Shown here: positions 21,549 to 35,700 of the stretch, piece after piece
How positions within the stretch are numbered: the first letter of the stretch is position 1
Layout: every line of letters starts with the position of its first letter
NCBI RefSeq assembly: GCF_037975245.1
Contig: NC_092563.1
Location: forward strand, 16,394,094-16,458,093
Length of the DNA stretch: 64,000 bases
Direction: 5' to 3'
Source: Apostichopus japonicus
Taxonomy: Eukaryota > Echinodermata > Holothuroidea > Aspidochirotida > Stichopodidae
Translations under genes and position numbers: made by a program
The notes under the pieces: generated by a model
What the model was told of the DNA's origin: nothing
Databases searched by the model: none
What the model saw: the letters and a program-made list of their open reading frames with translations, nothing else

Positions 21549-21754
21549 TGTTACAATGATGAACTTTAATCATGTGAATCATGGTTACTAAACTGAAAGC
21601 CGAAAATCACGAGAAAACATCTTTTAAGACATATTTTAATTACTATCACTGATGATATATCATGTAATTTTTATTTTCTTGTTAAAAGTGCTTTTTTATA
21701 TTTTTTTCGCATATTGCGCGAAAATACACCTTATTATATTTTGACACGTGCAAT

Positions 21755-21760
21755 AATAAA
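21755..21760 (+). promoter_or_regulatory. Polyadenylation signal AATAAA, kinase copy 4
   Basis: The hexamer lies about 207 nt after the stop codon, in the same context as copy 1. Confidence 0.6.
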
Positions 21761-21989
21761 TTTAAGTTAAGAGAAAAAAATTAAACATCTTTTCGTAATG
21801 TCTTTTTTGCTCTTATTAAATTATGTATATATCTTTACCATCTACTTTGGGGACTACAAGCACACAAATTATACCCTATTGACCATTCACGGTGAATTAG
21901 CTTAACTACACTTGATGACGTCATTGGCAGTATGTTAGCATACAGAGTAACCAGGTACCATGACGGGTTGTACATATCAACTTCAGCTA

Positions 21990-24900
21990 CGAGAATCATC
22001 ATTTCTTAAAATCCTAGTTCCGCCCCCCCCCCCGTATATGTTGGTGTGTGTGTGAGGGGGGGGGTCTTCCAGTGCAGGTTTTATTCATTGCTTAGTTCGA
22101 TACGTGTTTACATCATTGGATATTAAGACAAAGGTACGGGACTACATAAGCACCTAACCTGCACCCATGACATTCTCTTCTTCAATAACTCGATGAAACA
22201 CCACAACAGAAGTATTAGCAGATGCCAGAAAATGCAACAAATTCGACCCGAGAGTACTTTTTTTTAAAGTTTCTAAGCAGTTCAGTTAAATTTAAAAGTA
22301 TAGTAAAGGCATCATAATTGACGCACCTTCGTAATTGTCGCACCTTCAAATATTACTAGCAACGGTACAGTAGGCAACCTAACCCTTTTTTCAGCGAATC
22401 AGAGTTACATATTTCATAAGTTTGAATCCATTTCAGATATGTGCTGATCAACTTCTGAATTTAAAAAAAAAACTTTTACACCCCCCGCCCAGTTCTGCAC
22501 GTAGTTTTGTCATTTGGAATTCTTACTCCCCAAAAAATAGCCAAAATTATTTCAACACGATACCACTACTCGCTGGGACATGACCTGTCAGAGCTTAAGA
22601 GGCCAACAGCATTGCTAACATCACCCAGAGTCGATGGATGCATACATACAGTTAGCTCATCGATGAATGTGTCAATTTCGGGGTATGAATGAACTTGACA
22701 CGGCAGACAATTTGAGGTCATATTCTGCTCAATTGTAGTACATTGCTTATAGGCACAGAACAATGAATATTTTGAGTCGATTACATGGGAGGTCGAATGG
22801 TAAGTCGAAGATGTCATCATTTCATCTCCGAGATTTGGTCCTTTTCCTTTTGAAAATGAGAATTTCTATATCATAATTTCAACTATTGATCTATTTTTTT
22901 CTTGATTTCGACTATTTTCTTATAAAATTTCGACCAAAATGTCAACTTTGTGCGTCAAATCATTTGATATCAGAAGTCAAATGTAACTCATAAATGCATT
23001 ACATATTTGTTAATTTTTTTTCTTCATGATATGTCGAATGAGTACGAGGATCAATTCGACCTGCTTTCGACGGTAGTTTTATCTGAACATTTTGATAATG
23101 TTATGTACAATTTTTCACTATATATACAAAAATTTGACCTGTCAAATACTTCCATCACAAGGTGCGTGAGGAGGGGGGGGGGGGGGTCCTGGCCTTAGAT
23201 CGAAAACTAGGTTACACGAAAGTTTTCTTCAGTCGGGCATTTTGCGGCCGACTTGAGAAATAAAAACACCAAACAGTAAACCAGTTGTGTAGGGAAAGCT
23301 CAAATAGTATTTGTCAGCAGAGAACACACAAAGCTGTATCAGTTTAAATAAAAGCTTTATTTGTATTCCTAGCAAAGAACGATTTACTTGTCAGTTGTCA
23401 CTTACTTTCTCGGAAACTAATAAAAACATTTAACCCTCTTTCATCTCGCCATCCTTCAGACCGAAGATGATATTGTTTTTAATCGATTTTTCGATGCAAT
23501 TTTATGAATAATTACAATTCCAAACAAATTATATCTGGAGGCCATAACTTTTCTCTGGAGATGGAAACATTCTGCTAAAATTCTAAAATTACATTTCAAT
23601 AACAATGATTTCACATACGTTCATTTTTTACTCTTTCCAGAATGAATATTACTAATAAGGCAGTGACCCTTCTTTAACATCTTTGGAAATGTTCATCAGC
23701 ACTACTTAATTTAAAATGAAAAACATACCAATTCAAAACAACATAAAGCTAATAAAAACGAACTGAGGTTCAGGTAACATAGTTCTGTCAACTTCAAGTT
23801 TAAAGTAAAGAGTGTATTAGCATTATTTGTCCATTCAAATTAGAGCCAGTGCAAATCTGGCAGCTTTATATGCCTTTCTACCCCCAACCCCCCTCCCCTA
23901 ACCCAACCCCCCCCCCCACCACGGATGAGAAAGTAAAGTTATTAAAGAAAAATACAACAAAATAAATTTGTACTAAAGACTTTTAATAAAATTCTTCAAA
24001 GGCAGCAAGGTAAGAATTATGCCTAGGTGACATGTATTTATTTATTTATATTTTAACATTTTTTTAAAACTATTTTTTTTAACCATTACTGACTTTACAT
24101 TTCATGTAAGGAATGCATTTGATCATACAAAAAGCTGACAGAGCATCATTAGCTACCGATACATGTAACATGATACATACATACTTTGCTACGTGATTAC
24201 CTTTGCTACATGTTTAATTGGTTACATGTGTTACATGATTAACTGCCATATATACTGGTTCATACTGGGCAGTGTGTAATGAAGAAAAACACAAAATGAC
24301 CATATCAGGCCAGAGTAATGAAAATAACTATAAAATAATGCTCAATAAACACTAAAACAATAGGTAATTAGCCCTACTGACGGCCCTGACTCTTATATAT
24401 AAGGAGTATTAGGACCATGGGTACTTCACAAGGAAGGACACCCAAGATAGAGGCCCCTGGGCATAAAAATCAAACAACTGTTGATCCTCTATCTATTCCC
24501 TGGTCTCCTTACATCAAACATGTAGCTACGTGATCATGGCAGTGTTACTTCAATTGAGGTTCTTTACCTTTTTTTCCTCCGTTTGGTACTCTTAACTCTC
24601 CCCCCCACCCCCTCTCCCCCCCCCCATCTGTACCACCATCATGTGTACAAAAGCTTCACAAGTTAAAGGCCCATCCTTAAATAATCGCTACCCCTCCTAA
24701 ATTGTTGGTGCCCCCGCATCTCAAGAATTCTTGGTTGTGACATGCCTGAATCCACCATCATGTACAGCCATAGTATCTGTATGATTGTTTACAGAATGCT
24801 CTTTGGAGGTATATTATCATCTGTTTTGACATTACTGAGACGAACCAAAACCATTTTGTGTTTAATTTATATGCAATTTTTCACAGTACCATATAATCAC

Positions 24901-25918
24901 TTTGTTAAGTCTAAAAATAGTACTGTTTACTTTGTTTTCAATTTAATAACATTACTAACAAGAAATACCATGAAAATAAATTGTTTATATTACAATAAAA
25001 ATAAATAAAAAACATAAGTGATATATTGATGCTATTACCATTTTCTGTTCTTCCTGGATTTTAAAGCTAATGAGAAGCTAATTAAAGCTAATTAGAAACC
25101 TCATAGTGCTCCATCACAATCTTGTGCTACTATTTACGTTGAGAACGAAATAGGCAGTGCTGAAAATCTCAATAAAATGAAGATAATAGTAACCGAGAAA
25201 GATAGTTAGTAAAGTGTTTATGCCAAATATACTAATCCCCAGTCAATTTTGAGAGGAAGGGCCTCGGAACTTTGCTGTGGTGATGAACTAGAATAAATTT
25301 TAGAGTAACGGGTGTCACTTTGAAGTTAGTCAGTATAGGTCCCAAATTATAGCACGCTATTATTGCTAGAAGTTTCAAAAAGTACTTTCCTGGAGGTCTT
25401 TACTCTCCAAATTGTTTTCAGACATTTTTTAAAGTACACACAAGATGACTGAATGTACCAGTGAGGAAAATTTCCTCAAGGTTGTAATAAACACAGTTTT
25501 CGAATTTTGACCAAAGGTGACCATATTTGAATATCTAGCATATTTGGGGCCAATACAGCATACCTTTATATCTTCATTCAAAGCCAAGTAAAATGCTGTT
25601 TAAAATAACAATAATATATTCCCATGTGAACAAAGTTGGAAAGTCATTGTCATAAATTCTAGTTAGTTTTGGATTCACTATGAATACAACTAACATAGAG
25701 CCAGGACTGTAAATACTGAATTTAACATCACTGCACCCCCCCTCCCCCCACCCCAGCTGTTTTCCTTCAAAATCATTGAAGAACCACAGCAAATCAAATT
25801 TTGTTTAAAAACATTACAAGAATTTTCCACATCTATGTGTGAATCAGCCCATCACAGAACAAAGACTACGAACAGTTTCAGGAGAGACTTGTCTCTGCCA
25901 GTTTTCATACCGAGATCC
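21990..25918. other. Repeat-rich intergenic DNA, no gene recognised
   Basis: No exon with a recognisable product was found on either strand. Visible items are a C10/G9 pair around 22,023-22,068, a run of about 16 G near 23,173-23,186, several C-rich tracts (about 23,881-23,920 and 24,600-24,625), and AT-rich stretches. Open frames (for example 22,566-22,820 - strand, 24,742-25,008 + strand) are under 90 codons with no family resemblance. Confidence 0.6.
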
Positions 25919-25923
25919 TTTAA

Positions 25924-26266
25924 AGGCATTGAAGACTCGCCCCAAACCGCGTGCGGCCATCTGAAAAAGTTAACTTTCTGTTGCTTGCAAGTGACGTTTT
26001 CTTTGTGTAGACAGCAATGAAACGTGATACCTTGTTATCTATTATCTAGACCTGAGATGTCCACGCTGCTATGTACACTGTGCTGTGGGTATTGACCGTA
26101 GCTGTATGTATTGACTGTACACTAGTGTCTAATTACTGGCGGTAGCAAGCTTTATGTGTATTTTCTGGGATCGATGGTGGTGTCTAACACTTCTTTTACA
26201 CCTCATTCGAAACTAGGTCAGATTACCGGCATGAGACGTTTCTTTGTGCGAGAGTCTTCACACCCT
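25924..26266. mobile_element. TTAA-flanked MITE (Kolobok/piggyBac-like)
   Basis: The ends are AGGCATTGAAGACTC and GAGTCTTCACACCCT, whose reverse complement AGGGTGTGAAGACTC matches the left end at 12 of 15 positions. The 343-bp element is bounded on both sides by TTAA (25,920-25,923 and 26,267-26,270), the target duplication of Kolobok and piggyBac elements. The A-G-G ends favour Kolobok (inference). It has no transposase. It lies about 440 bp downstream of the AGXT2 stop codon. Confidence 0.6.
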
Positions 26267-26367
26267 TTAATGCACATACACTGACGCATTGATAAATACA
26301 GAAATGAGGGGACTAGACACTATATTAAAGGAGTACCACATATATATGCTCAATATAATAACTAGTA

Positions 26368-26373
26368 TTTATT
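26368..26373 (-). promoter_or_regulatory. Possible AGXT2 polyadenylation signal
   Basis: TTTATT on + is AATAAA on -, about 330 nt downstream of the AGXT2 stop. The surroundings are AT-rich, so chance occurrence is possible. Confidence 0.35.
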
Positions 26374-26704
26374 AAATGATAGAAAACTTTATGTAAATAT
26401 CAAACACAACAAAATACATTCAAGACTTAGTTATGCATTGTTAATATTTGTTGGTGATAAAAAATAATCTTTCAACTGAAATGAGAAATAAAATGTATTC
26501 TATTTAGCAACAGGAAGCTATTATTTTATGATAGTAACTTTGGAATGAAACTATAAATTCAAAATACAAATATTCATTGGAAATCATACTATTAAGGCAC
26601 CAGTGTTACATTATATAAAAGGGAAAAAAAGTAACATGATGGCAGTTTTGGAATGAAAAATGATTTGGTAGCACATAGAATGCCAAATAGTTGATGTTGG
26701 CTTC

Positions 26705-29700
26705 CTACTTTCTGGCTTGATATCGCATGAGAGCTTCCCGAAACACTGCAAGAGCAAAGGTGGCATCTTCTTTGGTGATGCACATCGGCGGTTTGATTCT
26801 AAAAACCTGAAAGACAAAGGTGGAGTCAATATTACCAGTAGTTCAAGCCTATGCATTGGACGGGGGAGTGGGGTGGGAAGGGGGAGTGGGGGTGGGAAGG
26901 GGAGTGCTTATTAGTTATAGTGGGATCTACAATAGCCATCAAAGGTATAAACAGATTTCTTGTTATTGAGTTGAATTATCATTTAATTTGATTATGAATA
27001 ATTAATAAATAAAGGATTAGATTTGACCGAAGGAAGACATGAGACATTAAAGAATGCAACTATAGCTGTATTATGATATAAAGTAGAGGTGAGATAACAG
27101 AATCACTCGTCATTCACCTTATTGCGTGGACTCATGTGTTGAGATATCTTGCAAATACGAGAAGGTACTTGAACAGGTTAATTTGCATATATTCTCAATG
27201 TTGTTTATTTTCTCATCCACTGAATGTCGTCCTTCATTAAAACATTAAGCAAGAAGCTGCAATATTTCATTATCTTCCCTTTTATTATAACACCAGGCCT
27301 GCTAGATTTTGAACTTTTTCCTACAAACTTTTTGCAGTAAATAAACAGTTTCTTCTATAGATCTTACTTCTACAGTTTTATTAATTCAAACAGCCCAGAG
27401 TGCAAACTATTTACTCCCTCCATTACATAAATAAATTAGCAGCCTATAACTTTAAAAAGGACAATTTTTCTCATGAGTTTACACTCACATTTCCATGAAG
27501 GCCTCCTTTACCAAAGAGAACTCCCATTTGCTTGGTGTCTTCCCAAATGTCCAGCATATCAGGTCCCGGAAGAGGTGTCCTAGATTCCTGTTTAAGCGAT
27601 GAAAAAAACAAATTTCTGTTACACTGACATTTCTCACAAATGTCTCTGAAATTGCTGTCTATTGATTCGTATTGTCAATATTTTACAAAATCAAAATATT
27701 TTCAGTCATCTTTCACCCTGATTGGCTTACTGGATTTTAAATCAGGTTTATAATTGGCTCTCAGTCACTATGGTAACTATGGTAACATCACTTTAGCTTA
27801 GCACCCCAGGATATCCAATAAATTTCTCAGTACTCAATTTGGAAAGAAACCCCTTGAGAGACAAACACTCAGAAGTGAGAGGTCATTACAGAGAACAATT
27901 AGGCTTGATATGAATTCACTTTACACCTTTTAGTTCCTAAACTGTGGAAGGAATTTATCAATGAAGGAAAAGCTAAACACATCCAGGATTCTGCACAGTA
28001 TGGCATAAAGAATAAATTTTCTCTCTTTGGAATGACTCCGACATGAGTATTGGAATGCAGTCACACAGGTCTATGGGACCTCCGACACAGATCAAGAATT
28101 ATAGAATGTATGAGTTCATAATTTACAATAATGAAATATTGTTCTTAATCATTATAACAGCTTCTTCATAATGCTAAGGCAAAAATGAGCCAAATATACC
28201 TTATCTGTGACCATTTCCACCCCGAGCATCAGTCCCTTCCCTCGGACATCTCCGATGAACTCAAACTCGTCTCTCATCTTGGCAAATTCCTGCAGCATGT
28301 GGGTGCCAACCTCCTCACTGTTCTGTTGTAATCCATCTTCTTCGATGACCTGGTCACATGAAATTTGTAGAATAGGCAAAAATATCCATATAAACTATCT
28401 TTCAATTATATTCTTATTCTATCCACTCTGCTAATTACTCTTCCATATACTGCCACCGATGGTTGCTAAGGACGCATGCCTAAAGTAACAATTTAAAGAG
28501 ACAATTCATGGTATATTAAACTGGCATATTCTCCAGGCATGAATTCAGAAGTGGTGATCTTAAAATGTGAGTCGGTAGAGAGGGATGTACAGACACAGTA
28601 CCACTGGTTCCCCTACATGACCAGCTCCGATGCTGCCTGTACCTGACTCCTACGCTACCTCTTCACCATCAGGTTGAAGGAGGATGCTGGAGTGGCGAAG
28701 CAGCGGTGTTAGTAAGCTGAATCTTGTTTCTGCAGTACAGGTGTGCAATCATAGCAAAACGGTATACATGTTACCCAAGATTGTGCATAATTTGGGGATA
28801 AAGTTATGTGAAGAATAAGCATTGTTACTCAGAAATGTTAGAAACAAATTTGGATTTGTGACTGAATAATCATAATAATAATAATCATAATAATAATAAT
28901 AATAATTATCATAATACATATAATAATAGCAATATTAATAATAATAAAAATAATAAAAATAATAAAAATAATGATAATAATAATAATAATAATTTTAATA
29001 ATAATGATCATAATAATAACAGAATATCCCAGAGTATGAGGTGGACATGATTGATGTCTGCCTTGCCAAGTTTCACTTAAAAGTACTTTAACATGTAGAA
29101 AGAGAAATTCCTATGCCTATCAGCCTCCCCCTCCCTCGACCCGTGCCCCCAGGACAACCTACCTGACTCCAAATGTATAAAAGACATGTTCAAACCATTT
29201 AACATGATAAAGAATCACAGTATTACATAGTAAATATTATATTGGATAACTTTTCGGAATACTCTGCATGTTTTCATTAATCCCCTTCTTATCCATCAGA
29301 ACTCAACATGTATAGCATTAAAAGCATAAATTTCTGCTTAACTTCTCCCCTAAAGAATGACAGCTTGTTACATTTTAGTTTATCTTTTCTGTACTTAGGG
29401 TGATATATTGTACGGATATTATCGGGTAAAAAATTTCACATTCTGTTTTCCTAAATATACAATATATAAAACAAAACTAATATTTGATCAACAGAATTGA
29501 TTCAACAGAATTGATTCAACAGAATTGATTCAACAGAGTTGATTCAACAGTTGATCAAAAGAAAAAGAAATGAAATTGCCCAAACAACTTACATCAAGCA
29601 CAGCACTGCCCACAGCACAGGACATTGGATTACCTCCATAGGTGTTGAAGTGTAATGCCTGAGCCAAGCTGTGACCGATTTCTATGGTAACGAACGTAAA

Positions 29701-32700
29701 CATAACAAAAATCTTTATACATATAGAACAAGCCTTAAAAATCGTGGCAGTGTTGTGATTGGTTTAGGGCTATTAGATTTGCTCAAAAACACATTGGCTT
29801 ACAAGTCCAAGTTTTTTCAAACGTATCGTCGACTGATGAAAAATGTATCCATGTCAAATATTTTATATGTATTATGTATTGATTGATTGCCTCACTCTGT
29901 ACCATAAAGTGAACTTGAAGCAAACAAGTGTACATGTCTAACCTATACACTGAGAAGAAGATATGTCGTTTTGCTTTACTTTTAATTTTATTACTTTGAC
30001 CTTTGATTGGGTAGGGGTGTCAACTATACCTAGCTTCAGGGGATGTGAAGTTAATAATATACCATGAATGTTCATGTCGTCATGCATACCAAGGAGTAGA
30101 AAATTGGTACAGAATGTAGCTGGAGTACAACGTGTATGCAGTGCTTTACTGTGCATGTGGGCATACCGCATTGTTCATTAATGTTGCTGCAATGTACATG
30201 CTGTATACCCTGGGCTTACCCTCTGTCTCTGGAAATGATCAGAAACGATTACAGAACTCATTTTTCACTCCAGAGAATTCCTGTAGTTCCCGCAACCCAA
30301 CATGATTAATAATGTGTCATACACCACATGAAATGTCTACAACTCTACACTCAGTATTGTAACCAGGATTTTAAAAGTTAAAAACGTGTTAACAATGTTT
30401 GCGTTCGCTCAAAAAAACTGTCCCTACAGTCCTCCATGAAAAACGTGCACTTTAGAATACCTCTACAGGAACGCACAATACTTAGTTATAATGACCCCTG
30501 ACAAAACATTGACTTCTGCGCAACGGAAGCCTATAGTGATATATCTATAATGTGCACAAAAAAATCAAATGATGAAAGCTGTAACTAGCATACAACAACA
30601 AAATTGTCAAATTCTAAAGAGGGAAGTTTGTAGTACACTATTTATCATAGTTACCGTAGTTGCATGTAAACAACATCCTTTGTGTTCATTGAGCACTATA
30701 GATGCAAGATTGTTTGCAGACAATGGTAAGGGCTATTAGCCAATCAAATCACAGGAAAATTTGAAAACCACCATTGACTCATTTTAGCATAAAAATCTCT
30801 GTAATGGAAATGTTTGTTAACTCTGTACTTGCAGTCGATTTTTATGATTTATTTGTTTTCAAACAGATTCAATCATCTGTACAGAGGATTGAAATTTTGG
30901 TTCTTTTGAAAAGAAGTTGTGGTTTTCTGTAAAGAAAGAAAAGATATTCATTCAAAAAATTGTTATGTTTTTCATAGGCCCAGCTATGAGTGTGTGTACT
31001 TGGGGTTTGTTTGCCCTAAAATGTTTGCCGGACGGAAGCAATTTTGCGTCCCTGGCTAAAAGATTGCGTCCCAGATGCAGAATCCTGCATTCGTAACAAA
31101 GCTGTACACTACAGTTCTGTCCAAAATTGAACTCTATAAGACTAATCACTAAGATTAAGACTTAAGCCTCAGGCCGATAGACTAGGTCTGTGTAGCCTAA
31201 CTTTACGGTACTCACCAACAAGGCTAAATCGACACATTTTAGTATTACATACGTACGACTCTTGCGCAAGGTCACAATTTTAACAATCCTAGTGTTGGAA
31301 AATTGCAAGACGTACGCCACTAACATAACAGTCCCTGGGCATATATTTAGTAACTTTAGTGCACACGGCGTGTGCGATGTACCACGTCAGGCAACTCTAG
31401 TAGTACTTTTTGGTGCTTTCATTGGACAACCAAAAAATCCTTCGGACAACTAAATATGAAGGCAAACATTGTGGTAAAAATGAGCCCTGTATATCTTTAA
31501 TGGAACCCAAAATTCTATTTGTATAATTGATAATTGATAGGACATTCTGCCATAACTTTTCAAATAAAAGAAAGAGTTTGTGCTTACATTTCTCATACTA
31601 TTTTTCATTTAGAAACCCTTGTAGCTTGATCATGAACTTGATCGTGAAAACATCCAAAGCAGGGTTTGTACACTTACCAGGAGTGGTAACGACAGCTCCC
31701 AGAGGGAAACCGTTCCCCATACCCTTCGCAAGGACAACTGGTGAAGAGATTATTAAAGACAAAATAAAATAAACACGTGGGACTTGTTTTGGGTCGTTAG
31801 CGCTACCATCTGATGATATTGTATGCGAGTGAAACCTGCACACCATTTTTTTTTGGGGGGGAGGGGGGATTCCTGAAGTTATATTATATATGACTTTAAT
31901 ATATCAAAGAATAAAACATTTTCAGTGTGCCAGGTTTGAACTGTAGACTTTGGTCCTTTTTGGCCAAACAGATAATAGGCTTAGCTTCTTAAACAAACCA
32001 GGGTATAATTAGAGTTTGATTTTTGCATGAACCATGCATCTTAATTTTTTTATATTTTTTTTTTAGTACTTTTTTTTAAATATTTTATTACATTTAAAAA
32101 ATTTTTTTTTTACTACCTACAAGAATTACAAATTTGGACAATTCCATATCTGACAAACCTGTAGTACCAGTCAACACATTATGTTAACTTACTTTATAGA
32201 GAAGTCAGAGTTTTGGACAGCATAATAAACGAAACCAATATACACAAAATAACATTTCACAAATTTTGAATACTCTTACCCATGTCTGGCATTACATCAT
32301 GAGTCTCGAATCCCCAATAGTGGCTACCCAGTCGGCCAAATCCAGTCTGCACCTCATCAGCAATGCATACCCCTCCCCGGGCTCGCACCATTTCATATGC
32401 TTCCTTCAGAAACCCTCTGGGGTACTGCACTGAGCCACCTACACCCTGAGAAGAAAGATATTTAACAATAACATTGCTAAAATTATCGAAAGGGTCTTCC
32501 AAACTACTTTCTTGCTCGTTCTGACCATCCGATTCAGGCGTGTACGATGTGTAAGAGGATTTCAAGTCCAACTTTGAAATCTAGCAAAGACCAACCATCT
32601 GTTTACAAAACTGTTAAATTGTTGACAAATAAAACTTTGATCTCTCTCATATAACAATAAACTTGTTGTCAAAGTTGCAAATGCATCCTATATTTGCAAG

Positions 32701-35700
32701 AAATATATTTCACAATTTGAGATGTTAATAATCATAATATCAAATTTTTTTTTATACCTGGATGCTTTCAGCAAAAAATCCAGCCATTCTTTTGGGTATG
32801 GAATGAATGAGTACATCTTTGAACTGATCGACGTACATATCTTTGGCTTGACACTGGCCCACCTGACAGTCGCAGTCTCGGTTTGTCTGGGAGAGGAAGA
32901 GAGAAAGTACTGTTAAGATATAGCTTATCAAGTACAAAAGTTTACTTGGTAAGGTGAGGGGGGGGGTCTAGTATACAGTATATATATATATATAGCGGGA
33001 GGCCCGGGTTCGAATCCCAGTGGAGGCTGAAAATTTTTTCACTCTTGATTTTCCAACTCATTACGATTTTCATTTATATATATTCATTTGCCTTTGTCGT
33101 TTACCTCCATTTCATTAACATAAAGTCTGTTCAAAGTATCTCTTTCGAGATCCGGCTTAAGGAATCACATAGGATTTTCGAGTTGGTTAGCATCATGTTT
33201 GATCTCTAGAGTAAGGCAAAATATGTCCCTTGTTCCAAAAGTTGGAGAGATAGGACCATTGTGCATCATATCACCTTCCATTGTATCAACATTTCTCAAA
33301 GGGGAGGGAAATCCCGTCCCCTTTGACCCATGTCCCAGGATGAGGGTAAGATCTTGTCACCTCACTACTAACAAAAATGGTGGTCGACCCCTTCCCCTTG
33401 ATCTCCACCCAAGCAGGAATGTTTAGCGGGACAATAAACATTTGTTTGGCACTCCATTGTTATTGGATTACAATATAAATCTGTGAAGAAGAAACTGAAC
33501 CAAATATGAAAGCAAAACGTTGGTTGGGGATAACTGCAGAAACTTAGTACATACCTGCACTATAGAATCCCTGCAATGTTTGCCACCCCAGGGTCCTCTG
33601 TAAACGTCAGGATTCATTGTGTTGTGCATTCCAAACCCCCTCGGAACCTGATAATGCCATGTTGACAATGCCGTTAGGCCCATCAGGTATGGGCTCATGC
33701 CGTGGTAGGCATTTCTTAAACGAAAAAAAAAAGGTCTTATAATATAAGGGACTTGTGTCCTACACATTTATGTTAAAATAAAGCCAAAATATATATATTT
33801 TGGCAAAATAAATCATTTAAGGTTTAACATGAGGAGAGCATAACCTATTTTGAAATGTAAATTCACAAGATAATCTGGGATAGATATATCACACTTAATA
33901 ATTTAAAACAGAAACCAAAGTTTTTCTCAGACAACCTTCCGTGACTTCATACACTTTGGGTGGCAGAGCACAGAGACTGACTTTTCTGTCATTACTCTTG
34001 TAAACTACTTTTCACTGAGTCTGTGTTGGATGGTAAATTCAGTAAATTGCATAAAAGATTCAAAATGAATATTTCGCTGATAAAACAAACCTGGCTGGCG
34101 ATTTCACATATAAAGGCAGAAATTTGATAGCAACATTTTGGCACTATGACAACAAAGTTCAAGTAACAAGATGGTACAGAGAAAGTGATCCCTTTTGCTT
34201 TTACTTAGTCCTTTAAGATCATTGGAAACTCCTCATAACAATTGTGAACCTTTTGACATTTTATCTTAGGTTTTTGTGAGTGTGTTGTTTACATGTTTTA
34301 TTTTTGCTCTTGGTTTGCTTCTCCACAAACATATGAATAGTTATTAAAATTACCTTAGAGAAACGACATCAAAACAACCGGTGTGAAGTCTAGCCAGGTG
34401 AAGAGCAAGATCGTTAGCCTCTGAACCACTATTGACAAAGAGACAGACCTGCAAATGTGAAAAATATGTATAAAAAGAAAGAAAAAAAATCAAATTCAAA
34501 GCAGCTTTTGCAATTTTACCAAACCTACCAATAATCATTCTCATAAAGAAGAATGTAAATTGATCAAACTAACATAGCCAGTAAATAATTTAATTTCTCT
34601 TACAGAAATATTTTCTGAGTGAATTATCATAAATTCTCATTTGTTGTAATAATCTTGTAGCACAGACACTGTTTCATCATATGATATTAAAGACATATGG
34701 AAGCAGCAAATCAGATCTTTGCTTTGTCATTTAATATTTGCTATAAAACCGTGACTATACTAGTGCTATTAAAATTGCACTGATATGGGGAACTTATTAT
34801 CAAACTATGTCAAAACCTTCAACAAAACGCAAAAATAAAACATTACACTCCAAGATAATTATGATCATCAAACATATTCTTTTGAAGGCAACAGGTGAAC
34901 TTCTTATATTCCAATAAAGTGTACTGATATATTACATAATTTAAAATTTATAAGTTTGTGACAAAACCTACAGAAAACTTAAATTAAAGCAGACAACCAG
35001 CAGAAATTCCAGAAATAAATTCAACATCTCTTCGGCTTTTGTAAGTTTGGTACGTCATTGTCCCTGAGAAATTGCTGTTCAAACATACACTACACAAAGC
35101 GAGAGCAAACTGATGATAGAATTTGCTTGATAGGATCAAATATTTCAAAGAGGCTTTTGACCTCTATGACCTGTATCTGACTCTCTGTAAAACAAAATAT
35201 AACATACGCAAACTCCGTTGAATTTGCAACTGTTGAACTGCACTGTTTCCACTGAAGACAATACATTATAAGCAACTTCTAAACTGTTGACTTTTGTCAT
35301 TAAATGCTCAAATGTTTAAATCTAAGAGGAATGTTCCTTTTTCAAAAAAAGGTCTAAACACTGAGTCTAAACTGACAAAGCTTCCCAGTACATGCATGAA
35401 TTTAGTTCATCACAAGAGCAATTGGAAAATGATCGAATTACGGGATGAATTTCAAAAGTGTTTCGGAAATACATTGTTAATAACTCAGTAATAACCTGGA
35501 GATATGGAACCACACAGAGCAGATTATAGGGAGTATCAAAATTGTGAGTGAAATATTTCCAGCCTTGTTCACAGAATAAAGCCCGCCCCACACTGCTCAA
35601 CTGATCACGACCAGACTAAACTGGACCGTCGAGACCAAGTTTTCGCGTTAGTTGTGAAAACCCCGCACACATAGTCTTACAACTGACTGCCAAACATCAA

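Noticed and set aside
33000-33035. tRNA gene
   Set aside because: Only the T-loop-like B-box is present. No acceptor, D or anticodon stem can be paired.
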